In this document: one piece after another, positions 32,802 through 40,473 of the stretch
Numbering within the stretch: position 1 is the first letter of the stretch
Layout: every line of letters begins with the position of its first letter
Source of the DNA: ZC4RG35 sp964571765
Lineage (GTDB): Bacteria; Actinomycetota; Acidimicrobiia; Spongiisociales; ZC4RG35
NCBI GenBank assembly: GCA_964571765.1
Contig: CAZNDH010000001.1
Location: 62,001-126,000, forward strand
DNA length: 64,000 bases
Direction of reading: 5' to 3'
The notes under the pieces: generated by a model
Database searches by the model: none
What the model was told of the DNA's origin: nothing
What the model saw: only the letters and a program-made list of their open reading frames with translations
Translations under genes and position numbers: made by a program

Positions 32802-34342
32802 CGATCCTCCTTGTTCATGGTCATGGTGAGAACATGACGCCCGGAAACCTCGCGGTGCTCGACGTGGTCCACCAATTGCTCGATCAGGAACCTGCCCCAT
32901 CCCCGCGGGGACTGCTCACCGGCCACCTTGGCCTCGATGTCGGGGACCACGAGCTCCGAAGCCTCCCCCGGGCCTTCATCCACCACATCTACGAGGAGCG
33001 CCTTGCCGGTGTCGTGGACTACCACTGCGACGGTTCGGTGAGGCTCGAACCGGTTGCCGTGCTCGGCAGCATTCATCACCGCCTCGGCGACGGCAGTCCC
33101 CAATTTGCGGAGCCTCGCTTCTGTCATGCCCGCCCCGGAGGCAACGGCTACCACCCGGTCCATGGCTTCGCGCTCCACACCGGGGTCACTGGGGAGTTCG
33201 ATCTCGAGGAGGGTGGAACCGAACGCGCCGGCGGCTTCGGCGGCCGACGGTCGGCGGCGCAACACCACGATGGTTATGTCGTCTTCCTGGACCGGAGCGA
33301 ATTTGTCGACGTCCTCGACGACCGCTCCCACGGGATCGTCGGACCCGGCAACGACCCGAGCCACCCGGTCGAACCCGTACATCGAACCATCGGGCCCGTG
33401 GGCTTCGGCCACCCCATCGGAGGCGATGACCACCACGCCGTCGGCGGGGATCTTCATCTCGACAACTTCGTAGCTGCTCCCGGGGAGCATCCCCAGTGGC
33501 ATCCCGGTGGCTCGAACAGGGACCACGCCGTCTCGGTCGACGAGCAGAGGTAGGGGGTGGCCGGCGTTGGCGAAACGGATTAGGTCACCGTCGATCACCC
33601 CGCAGAAGCAAGTCACGAACATCGTCGGGGGGATGTCGTCGACCAGCGTCTCGTTGGTCCTGCGGAGTATCTCGCCGGGGTCGTCGGATCGCTCTGCGGC
33701 GGAGCGGAGGGCTGCCCTGGTGGTCGCCATGACCAGGGCGGCCGGAACCCCCTTGTCGGTGACGTCTCCTTCGAAGACCACCACGCGCCCATCGTCGAGG
33801 GGGACCATGTCGTAGAAATCTCCACCCACCTCGCGTGCCGGTCGGTAGAAGGCTCCGACCTCCCAACCGGGGAGGGAGGGAAGGTCTCGGGGGAGCAGTG
33901 TCTGCTGGATGACACGGGCAACCTGCAACTCCTGATCGATCCTCTCCCGGGTGGCAGCCTCCTCCTCTTGTCGCCGGGCCAAGCTGGCGAGACGGACCGC
34001 GGGGGCAAGCTGGGAAGCCAGGGTGGACAGAAGCGATCGATCATCGGAGGTGTAGCCCTGCTCGCTCATCCTTGCGCCCAGGTTGATGGTGCCGAGGAGC
34101 GTTTCCTCCACCACGAGTGGAACGACCAACACCACTCCGGCTGCCTTGAGCGCCTCCAAGGCAGGAGAGTCCAGGTTGAGACCACTCAACTCGACCGGAG
34201 CCAACTTCGACACCAGCAGGGCGGCAAGCGGGTCGTGGGCGGGAATGGGCACCAGGGGCCCAGAGCCCGCCGGATCTCTCTCAGTCATCACGCCCATGCT
34301 CGCACCATCCATTCCAACGAGTGGCTGATGGACAAGGTTCAC
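32798..34342 (-). CDS. GAF-PP2C (RsbU-like) phosphatase fused to a HATPase (RsbW-like) domain
   Basis: The 514-residue chain contains a partial GAF domain (about 45-110), a coiled linker with RIDQELQVARVIQQTLLP, a SpoIIE-type PP2C domain (about 150-345: REVGGDFYDM, GDVTDKGVPAALVMA, FANAGHPLPLL, SDGVAEAHG, DDITIVVLRR) and a C-terminal HATPase (about 375-514: AVAEAVMNAAEHGN N-box, DEGPG, GWGRFLIEQLVDHVE). It thus carries both the serine phosphatase and the opposing serine kinase of a partner-switching circuit. The N-terminus is uncertain: GTG 34342 is the longest, and the GAF domain looks short. It shares a divergent promoter region with the SARP gene. Confidence 0.87.
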   Translation of the reverse strand: MNLVHQPLVGMDGASMGVMTERDPAGSGPLVPIPAHDPLAALLVSKLAPVELSGLNLDSPALEALKAAGVVLVVPLVVEETLLGTINLGARMSEQGYTSDDRSLLSTLASQLAPAVRLASLARRQEEEAATRERIDQELQVARVIQQTLLPRDLPSLPGWEVGAFYRPAREVGGDFYDMVPLDDGRVVVFEGDVTDKGVPAALVMATTRAALRSAAERSDDPGEILRRTNETLVDDIPPTMFVTCFCGVIDGDLIRFANAGHPLPLLVDRDGVVPVRATGMPLGMLPGSSYEVVEMKIPADGVVVIASDGVAEAHGPDGSMYGFDRVARVVAGSDDPVGAVVEDVDKFAPVQEDDITIVVLRRRPSAAEAAGAFGSTLLEIELPSDPGVEREAMDRVVAVASGAGMTEARLRKLGTAVAEAVMNAAEHGNRFEPHRTVAVVVHDTGKALLVDVVDEGPGEASELVVPDIEAKVAGEQSPRGWGRFLIEQLVDHVEHREVSGRHVLTMTMNKEDR

Positions 34343-34424
34343 TCCCCAGCGTCACGTCACCGTTACGGTTCAGGCCGGGTCTTCGTAACGGTCACGTCAC
34401 GGGTCGACCGTTACGATCGGGAGC
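34343..34424. promoter_or_regulatory. Divergent control region with 24-bp-periodic CCGTTACG boxes
   Basis: CCGTTACG occurs at 34360-34367 and 34408-34415, and inverted (CGTAACGG) at 34384-34391: starts are exactly 24 bp apart. GTCACGTCAC occurs twice (34351-34360 and 34391-34400), 40 bp apart. The 82-bp region separates the PP2C-HATPase gene from the SARP gene, so it holds both promoters. Spaced direct or inverted boxes are the usual target of SARP-type regulators, suggesting autoregulation. Confidence 0.65.
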
Positions 34425-36989
34425 ATGAGTCACTCACCGTCACGTCTGCAGCTCCGGCTGATGGGGCCGCCCGACGTTCGGATCGACGGAGTGCCGGTGA
34501 CTACCGACACCCGGAAGGCAATCGCCCTGCTCGCCTATCTCTCCCAACGGGAGACGCCGCCGGGTCGCGATCATCTCGTCGATTTCCTCTGGCCGAACTC
34601 GGGACCGGAACGCGGACGGGGGGCTCTTCGACGCACGATCTCTACGCTTCGAACTTCACTGGGCGGACGGTGGGTTGTCGCCGACCGGGAGCGGGTGAGT
34701 CTCGATCGGAGGGACTTCTGGGTCGATACCGACGACCTCAGCGCCGGTTGGGGCGACGCCCTGGCGCTGGTCCGGGGGAGGTTTCTCGAGGGTTTTTGGC
34801 TCCGGGACGCCCCCGACTTCGACGACTGGCAGATGGCCACCGCCGAGCACTACGACCGTCGTTTTCGCCAGCTCCTGGTCGAAGGGGTGGAAGATGCCCT
34901 GGCCCGAAACGACCCACGGGCCGCCATAGATCATGGGGAGCGTCTCGTCGCCCTCGACCCAATCGACGAGATAGGGCACCGTGCCCTGATGTCGGCTCAT
35001 GCCGTCAATGGGGATCGCGCCGCCGCCACCCGCCAGTTCCGCAAGTGTGTCGCCATCCTCGAGCTGGAGCTCGGGGTGGAGCCACTGCCAGAGACCGTCT
35101 CCCTCCACGAGGAAATCCTGGCGGGGAGCCGAGCCAGGGTGGTGACCGGCCTACCTCCCCCGGCGACCCGAAGCCCTGAGCCGAGTGATTTCGTGGGGCG
35201 TGATGAGGCTGCTGCCGCTCTCCTGGAAATGGCTTCGGTTCCGGGAACTGTTGCGGTGCGCGGTTCGCTGGGATCGGGTCGAACCCGGCTCATCGCCGAA
35301 GTCCTCCCTGACGCCATCGTGGCACGGGCCCACTCCGGCGAGAAGGAGCTCCCGTTCTCCCTCGCCAGGTCTCTCCTCGAGGCTTGCCTGAACTCAAGCG
35401 GGCCGGTTTCCCTGCCCGAAGCCACCGCGGCGGCGGGGCACCTGCACCCGGGGATCGCCGCCATCGCTCCTCCCCCGCCTCCTTTGGAAGGGGATCTCGG
35501 GCCAGTCCGTCTCAGGGCCGGTGTCGCCGCCGCACTCGTCGCCCTGGTCGGCGATCGTCCCATCGTGGTCGACGACTTCGACCTCGCAGACCCGGCGTCG
35601 GCCGACACCATCCGATACCTGGCCAGCAGATCAGAGGACCTTGGAATCAAGCTGATCCTGGTTACCGACGACGACCACGCCAGAGCCGTGGATGTCGGCC
35701 CCCTCGGCGCAGAATCGATCGCCTGGCTCGCCGCCGGATCCGGCATCGACGTCGACACGCTGGTGGCGTTGACCGGTGGTCTCCCCGGCCCCATTCTCGA
35801 GGTCCTGTCCGATCCGGTCCCAGGGGAGGCACTGGGTCGTCTACGGGCCAGGCGAATCGCGGATCTCGATCCCACCGACCTCCAGGTGCTCGAAGGCCTG
35901 GTGGTGCTGGGGCCGGCCACCTCCGGACTGCTGTCGGCTGTCACCGGTCGGGCTACGGAGGACGTCGTACGCAGCCTGGACGGACTCGTCAAGCTCGGGA
36001 TCGTTGAGGGAGGGGGGTCGGGGTCGGTGGCCGAATGGGCGGCCGACGTCGTGGCGGAATCGACGGGTGCGGCCCGGCTGGCCCTGCTGCACGGTCGGGC
36101 CGCCGACGCCCTGGCCCACGCCGGCGACCTCGAAGCCAAGGCGGCTCGGGCCTGGCACCTCCACCGCGCGGGACGACGGGAGGAGTCGGCTGTCGCCCAT
36201 GCCGAGGCAGGAGCCAAGGCTGCTGCGGTCCATGCCCATGACACCGCCCGCGCCCACTTCCACGCAGCGCTGGCGGCGGGTCACGCCGATGCCGGGGCGA
36301 TCCACCGGAAGCTGGGGGACGTCGAGCGGGCCGCCGGCCACTACTCGGCTGCCGTCGCCTCCTATCACGCTGCCGCTGCCTACGGCACCGACACCGATCT
36401 GGAGCGGTCCATTGGGGACGTCTACCGGCGTTGGGGCCGGTGGGCCCTGGCAGACGCCTCTCTCGCTGCCGCCGAGTCACTGGCATCCCCTCACGAGCTT
36501 CCCCTGGTGCTGGCCGATCGGGCCGAGATCGCCTTCCGGAGTGGGGACCGAGAGAGCGCCTCGGACCTGATCCGGCGTTCCATCGCGCTGCTTGACGAAG
36601 AGCCCAGCACCGTCGCCCGGGTACGCAACGTGGCCGGCCTGGTCCTAGATGATCGCGAGCAGTTCGAGGTGGCCGTTGCGGTCGCCCGGAAGGGCGGTTT
36701 GATGGAGGAGGAAGCCGCCGCCCTCAACAACCTCGCCCTTGCCTGCCTGAAGCGACACCAACCCGAGGTCGCCCTGGACCACGCCACTCGTTCCCTCGCC
36801 TTGCTCACCCATGGGGGCGACCGTCACCGCAGGGCGGCAGTCCATGGCAACCTGGCCGACGTCCACCACGCTCTGGGCGACGAGGCGACGAGCCGGGAGC
36901 ACCTCCTCATCGCGGTCGGTCTCTTCGCCGAGGTGGGGATTGAGCCCGGGCAGTGGGAACCCGAGGTGTGGAAGCTGACCTCGTGGTGA
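34425..36989 (+). CDS. SARP/BTAD-type transcriptional regulator with degenerate STAND and TPR regions
   Basis: The 854-residue protein begins with an OmpR-like winged helix (LRLMGPPDVRIDGVPV to RRTISTLRTSLGG, about residues 8-88), followed by the BTAD helical domain (about 95-240, ending in ELELGVEPLPETVSLHEEIL). A STAND-type ATPase region follows (FVGRDEAAAALLEM), but its Walker A loop reads GSLGSGRTR with Arg for Lys, and Walker B is VVDDFD. The C-terminal 300 residues are Ala-rich helical repeats of TPR type (ALNNLALACLKR, AAVHGNLADVHHALGD). Target genes are unknown; the divergent stress-signalling operon is the best candidate. Confidence 0.85.
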   Translation: MSHSPSRLQLRLMGPPDVRIDGVPVTTDTRKAIALLAYLSQRETPPGRDHLVDFLWPNSGPERGRGALRRTISTLRTSLGGRWVVADRERVSLDRRDFWVDTDDLSAGWGDALALVRGRFLEGFWLRDAPDFDDWQMATAEHYDRRFRQLLVEGVEDALARNDPRAAIDHGERLVALDPIDEIGHRALMSAHAVNGDRAAATRQFRKCVAILELELGVEPLPETVSLHEEILAGSRARVVTGLPPPATRSPEPSDFVGRDEAAAALLEMASVPGTVAVRGSLGSGRTRLIAEVLPDAIVARAHSGEKELPFSLARSLLEACLNSSGPVSLPEATAAAGHLHPGIAAIAPPPPPLEGDLGPVRLRAGVAAALVALVGDRPIVVDDFDLADPASADTIRYLASRSEDLGIKLILVTDDDHARAVDVGPLGAESIAWLAAGSGIDVDTLVALTGGLPGPILEVLSDPVPGEALGRLRARRIADLDPTDLQVLEGLVVLGPATSGLLSAVTGRATEDVVRSLDGLVKLGIVEGGGSGSVAEWAADVVAESTGAARLALLHGRAADALAHAGDLEAKAARAWHLHRAGRREESAVAHAEAGAKAAAVHAHDTARAHFHAALAAGHADAGAIHRKLGDVERAAGHYSAAVASYHAAAAYGTDTDLERSIGDVYRRWGRWALADASLAAAESLASPHELPLVLADRAEIAFRSGDRESASDLIRRSIALLDEEPSTVARVRNVAGLVLDDREQFEVAVAVARKGGLMEEEAAALNNLALACLKRHQPEVALDHATRSLALLTHGGDRHRRAAVHGNLADVHHALGDEATSREHLLIAVGLFAEVGIEPGQWEPEVWKLTSW

Positions 36990-37064
36990 CCTGAGCCCAA
37001 TTGTGGGTGGGGTTGGCCTCCGCCAGGAGTGACCTCGCAGCCGCCCCAGGTGGGCAGCTCGAGT

Positions 37065-37865
37065 TCAGGTGGGGTCGCTACGAGGAGGCAGGGTGCCCAC
37101 CGCACCCGAGGCTTCGGCTGCCTTGACAAAGGTAGGTCGCAACTCGACCGGGTCGGCCTCGACGCGCCGCTTGCGCACCCTGAGGTTGAGTCCTTCGACG
37201 AACACCGAGAACCCCATGGCGAAGTAGATGTACCCCTTGGGGATGTGCAGTTCCCACCCCTCGGCCACCAACGACATCCCGATCAGAAGTAGAAAGCTGA
37301 GGGCCAGCATCTTCACCGTCGGGTGCCGGTTGACGAAGTCGCTCACCGCCCGGGCCGAGAGCAGCATCACCCCGACGGCGATGACGACCGCGGCGATCAT
37401 CACCCCGATCTCGTCGGCCATGCCGACCGCGGTGATCACCGAGTCGAGGCTGAACACTGCATCCAGGAGGACGATCTGGATGATCACCGCACCGAAGGTG
37501 GCCACGGCAACCGCCTTCCCGTGGGTCTCCTCACCTTCGAGCTTCTCGTGGATCTCGAACGTCGCCTTTCCAAGCAGAAATAGACCTCCGAGGATGAGGA
37601 TCAGATCACGTCCCGAGAGCTGGTTACCAAGGACCCCGAACAAAGGCTCGGTGAGACCGATCACCCAGGAGATGGCCAGCAACAGCAGGATGCGCATCAC
37701 CATGGCCAGGCCCAGGCCCAGACGACGCGCCGTCTCCTGTTGGCCAGCAGGCAGCTTCGATGCGAGGATCGAGATGAAGACGATGTTGTCTATGCCAAGG
37801 ACGATCTCCAGGGCGGTCAGGGTGAGAAGAGCGATCCAGATGTCCGGGTTAGTGATCCAGTCCAT
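37065..37865 (-). CDS. TerC/YkoY family membrane protein
   Basis: A 266-residue protein with seven hydrophobic segments and the TerC signatures ALEIVLGIDNIVFISIL (Glu/Asp pair at about residues 20-27) and VLLDAVFSLDSVITAVGM (about 152-169), acidic helices thought to bind a divalent metal. TerC-like proteins are linked to manganese export or tellurium resistance. The C-terminal 45 residues are basic and extend beyond the membrane part. It converges on the SARP gene; the 75-bp gap holds no obvious hairpin. Confidence 0.92.
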   Translation of the reverse strand: MDWITNPDIWIALLTLTALEIVLGIDNIVFISILASKLPAGQQETARRLGLGLAMVMRILLLLAISWVIGLTEPLFGVLGNQLSGRDLILILGGLFLLGKATFEIHEKLEGEETHGKAVAVATFGAVIIQIVLLDAVFSLDSVITAVGMADEIGVMIAAVVIAVGVMLLSARAVSDFVNRHPTVKMLALSFLLLIGMSLVAEGWELHIPKGYIYFAMGFSVFVEGLNLRVRKRRVEADPVELRPTFVKAAEASGAVGTLPPRSDPT

Positions 37866-37922
37866 CGGCGCACGTTAGGAGCCCCCCGAGTCACCAGGTC
37901 GCATGTCTTGACGTTGGGAGTG

Positions 37923-38315
37923 TCACTTCCCCCACTCGGGTGGGGGCTCATGTTCTCCGGGCTCGAAGTGCCAATACTCGCGAAGCCGGGTGCATCTCCA
38001 CTCGTCGTCGAAGTCGAGGAGGAGGCAGCCAGGCAAGGTCACCCGGTCCCCGGCCACCGCCATGTTGGCCCAGAACTCGACGGCGACCCGGTGCCCGTCG
38101 ACGAAGGGCCTACCCATACGGACCTGGACATCCCCCTGGGCCTCGGTGACAGCCTCCCAATAGGCCCGTACTCCTTCTTGGCCCTCATGGGGAGGCTCGA
38201 AGATGTTCGACCGGTAGGTGGCGTCGGAGGTGAACAACCCGGCGGCATCCTCGGCGTCCCGGTTCTCCCAGGCCCGGCGATAACCTTCGATCCACTGCTC
38301 GAGTCCCGATGTCAT
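37923..38315 (-). CDS. SnoaL-like (NTF2-fold) protein
   Basis: A 130-residue single-domain protein. WIEGYRRAWENRDAEDAAGLFTSDATYRSN is the standard opening helix-strand of SnoaL-like/nuclear-transport-factor-2 folds, followed by beta strands (RVAVEFWANMAVAGD, LLLDFDDEWRCTRLREYWHFEP). These folds serve as isomerases, hydrolases or ligand binders; the activity cannot be told from sequence. The ATG follows AAAAGGAGAG. Confidence 0.82.
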   Translation of the reverse strand: MTSGLEQWIEGYRRAWENRDAEDAAGLFTSDATYRSNIFEPPHEGQEGVRAYWEAVTEAQGDVQVRMGRPFVDGHRVAVEFWANMAVAGDRVTLPGCLLLDFDDEWRCTRLREYWHFEPGEHEPPPEWGK

Positions 38316-38415
38316 CTCTCTCCTTTTGATTGCGAAGGAGACTATTCAAGAACCGCGATCGGGCGGACTGCTTCTCTCGGCGATACAGGCCAGAGAAACG
38401 TGAGCGGGTATGGCG

Positions 38416-38673
38416 TCAGTGGTTGCGCAGGGCGTCGATCAGCTCGTCTTTGCTCATCGATGCCCGGCCGTCGATTCCGACCTGGCGCGCCTTCTCGTAG
38501 AGCTCATCCTTGGTCCATTCCTCGTAGGGAGGGGAGCTGCCACCTCTCTTGCCCGCGATCGAGGCAGGGGTGTTGGAGATCCTCGCTGCCTTCTCCTTGC
38601 TCATGCCTTCCTCGCGCAGGGCTTCGTAACGGCGGTCATCCTTGATCGAGGGACGATCTTTTCCTCTAGGCAT
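38416..38673 (-). CDS. Small Rho-N/DUF7218-like protein
   Basis: An 85-residue basic protein: PSIKDDRRYEALREEGMSKEKAARISNTP, a glycine-serine linker, then WTKDELYEKARQVGIDGRASMSKDELIDALRNH, a SAP/Rho-N-like helix-extended-loop-helix. The same two-part layout is common in actinobacterial stress regulons, often annotated as Rho termination factor N-terminal-like. Start ATG 38673 has the ribosome site GAAGGAG. A sigma-B/F-type promoter lies upstream, divergent from the metallothionein promoter. Confidence 0.8.
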   Translation of the reverse strand: MPRGKDRPSIKDDRRYEALREEGMSKEKAARISNTPASIAGKRGGSSPPYEEWTKDELYEKARQVGIDGRASMSKDELIDALRNH

Positions 38674-38698
38674 GTCGCTCCTTCGTTGTGATCTCCCA

Positions 38699-38723
38699 CT
38701 ACCCGGCGCCGACCTCTCCCAAC
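38699..38723 (-). promoter_or_regulatory. Sigma-B/F-type promoter of the Rho-N-like gene
   Basis: On the minus strand GTTG (38723-38720), 15-nt spacer, GGGTAG (38704-38699). Consensus for actinobacterial alternative stress sigma factors is GTTT-N14/16-GGGTAT. Its -35 box is separated by a single base from that of the divergent metallothionein promoter. Confidence 0.6.
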
Positions 38724-38724
38724 C

Positions 38725-38750
38725 GTTTGTCCCCGATCGGGAGCGGGTAG
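38725..38750 (+). promoter_or_regulatory. Sigma-B/F-type promoter of the metallothionein gene
   Basis: GTTT (38725-38728), 16-bp spacer, GGGTAG (38745-38750), only the last base differing from GTTT-N16-GGGTAT. The metallothionein ribosome site AAGGAGGT follows about 24 bp later. Confidence 0.68.
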
Positions 38751-38784
38751 GAAGACTGCAGAGCACCCTTTCAAGGAGGTTGTA

Positions 38785-38952
38785 ATGGAGTGCCCACATC
38801 CACCCTGTACCTGCCAGATGGCCGGTGACGACTTCTGCTCCGATTCCTGTAGATCAGACATGACCGGGGCAATCTGCAACTGTCCGCATGCCGAATGCCA
38901 GGGTCGGGGACTCCCCGGCGATGCCGTGGTACCACCAGTGGTAGCGCGATGA
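38785..38952 (+). CDS. Small cysteine-rich metallothionein-like protein
   Basis: A 55-residue protein missed by length filters. Eight cysteines and two histidines are arranged as CPHPPCTC (C3, C8, C10), FCSDSC (C18, C22) and CNCPHAEC (C31, C33, C38), the spacing of bacterial SmtA-type metallothioneins, which bind zinc, copper or cadmium in a compact cluster. The C-terminal 15 residues are proline/valine rich. A perfect ribosome site AAGGAGGT lies 5 bases before the ATG. Its TGA overlaps the next ATG (ATGA), implying coupled translation. Confidence 0.87.
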   Translation: MECPHPPCTCQMAGDDFCSDSCRSDMTGAICNCPHAECQGRGLPGDAVVPPVVAR

Positions 38953-39137
38953 GAATGTCATTCAGACGCTCGAGACCCCCATATCACCCGCGAGCGGTGC
39001 TCGAGAGGTCGAAGGAAGTGGTCGATAGATTCACCGACCGTCAGCCGAGGAAGAATCATCGACTCCTGCTGGGGACCATTGTGTTGACAGTGGCGGTCGT
39101 GGCCGTGCTCGCCGTCGGCAAGGCCGGGAGAGATTAG
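38949..39137 (+). CDS. 62-residue single-pass membrane peptide
   Basis: A very basic N-terminus of about 40 residues (MRMSFRRSRPPYHPRAVLERS, then a charged helix) followed by one hydrophobic helix (LLLGTIVLTVAVVAVLAVG) and a short KAGRD tail. No family recognised. The ATG overlaps the metallothionein stop, so the two are made together, and it may tether or accompany metal-handling proteins at the membrane. Positive-inside charge suggests an N-in orientation. Confidence 0.65.
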   Translation: MRMSFRRSRPPYHPRAVLERSKEVVDRFTDRQPRKNHRLLLGTIVLTVAVVAVLAVGKAGRD

Positions 39138-39273
39138 AGGGTCGTACCGCCCCTAGGCCGGCCCCCAAGCGACCATCAGGGAGGCAGGGTCTTCCGACTC
39201 TGACGCCTTCTCCCCGATTGGGGTAGTTTCGTATTCCAAGGAGAGGGGTACCGGTCGGCGAACCGGAACCACC

Positions 39274-40419
39274 ATGTCAGAACTCGATCTCCCCACAGGA
39301 AAAGCCACAACGGCTGGCATGATCAGCACCTTCCCGCCGACCCGCTGCGGGATCGGCCGTTTCAGCCGATCGCTGGTCGAGGCGCTGGATCGATTCGACG
39401 CTTCGTTGCGAGTTGACATCATCAGATTGGTCCGCGGTGTCCCCGGGGGCGACACATCAAACCGATGTTCAATGGAGATCGACCCCGACAGCCAGGTCAG
39501 CCTCCGGGCCGCCGCCCGATTCCTCAACCAGCGGAGCGTTGCAGTGATCCAGCACGAGTTCGGCATCTTCGGCCGTGAGGACGGCATCGGGATCCTCGAC
39601 CTCGTCGGCAGGCTGGAGGTCCCGGTGGTAGCTGTGCTCCACACCGTCGTCGGCCGGCCCAGCGATGCCCAACACCGGATCATCACCACACTAGGGGAGC
39701 GTGCCTCGCTCGTCGTGCTGTGCGACACGGCGCGCACTATCCTCTCCGACGTCTACGGGATTCCGTCCTCCGAGGTCGCGGTGATCCCCCACGGCACCCT
39801 GTGGTCGGCCCGCCCCCCGAATCCTGGCCCGCGACGCCGACTGATCACCTGGGGGCTTCTCGGACCGGGCAAAGGTCTGGAACGCTCGATCCGAAGCGTG
39901 GCGATACTGCGCGACCTGGGCCACCGACCCGAATACCTGATCGTTGGGAGGACCCATCCCGAGGTGTTGAAACGGGAGGGGTTCGCCTACCGTCGCAGCC
40001 TCGAGTCCTTGGTGGAGAGGCTGGATGTCGGAGATTCTGTCAGGTTCATCGACCGTTACCTCGAGGACGCCGATCTCGAGGACCTGGTCGCCTCGTCGGA
40101 TATCGTGATCGTCCCCTACGACAACACCGAGCAGGTCTCATCGGGTGTCATCACCGACGCCCTGGGTCTGGGTAGACCGGTGGTGGCCACCGACTTTCCC
40201 TATGCCCGTGAGATGTTGGACGACGGACCTGGAATCGTCGTCTCGCATGACCCGACGATCATGGCCCGAGCCATCGAGAGACTGCTGGTCGACGAGGAGA
40301 GCTACCGTCTGGCGGTCGAGGCCGCCCAGGCTGCCTCCCGCCACCTCTCCTGGGACGACGTCGCCAGGAGATATCGCAGGCTGCTGACCGGTGTGGCCAC
40401 CGAGTTCGCCACCGCCTGA
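39274..40419 (+). CDS. GT4-family glycosyltransferase
   Basis: A 381-residue GT-B fold enzyme. N-terminal half: ISTFPPTRCGIGRFSRSLVEAL (glycine-rich acceptor loop) and VIQHEFGIFG; C-terminal half: VIPHGTLW, LLGPGKGLERSI, ASSDIVIVPYDNTEQVSSGVITDALGLGRPVVATDFPYARE, carrying the family-4 donor-binding Glu-rich loop (here TEQVSSGVITDA). Donor and acceptor sugars cannot be deduced. An AAGGAG box at 39238 is unusually far upstream of the ATG, with the inverted repeat CCGGT/ACCGG between. It is 54 bp upstream of a GH130 gene. Confidence 0.85.
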   Translation: MSELDLPTGKATTAGMISTFPPTRCGIGRFSRSLVEALDRFDASLRVDIIRLVRGVPGGDTSNRCSMEIDPDSQVSLRAAARFLNQRSVAVIQHEFGIFGREDGIGILDLVGRLEVPVVAVLHTVVGRPSDAQHRIITTLGERASLVVLCDTARTILSDVYGIPSSEVAVIPHGTLWSARPPNPGPRRRLITWGLLGPGKGLERSIRSVAILRDLGHRPEYLIVGRTHPEVLKREGFAYRRSLESLVERLDVGDSVRFIDRYLEDADLEDLVASSDIVIVPYDNTEQVSSGVITDALGLGRPVVATDFPYAREMLDDGPGIVVSHDPTIMARAIERLLVDEESYRLAVEAAQAASRHLSWDDVARRYRRLLTGVATEFATA

Positions 40420-40473
40420 GAGCCGCAGCTGCCAATCCCACTCCGGTAATGCCCGGCACTCGAGGGGATAAGG

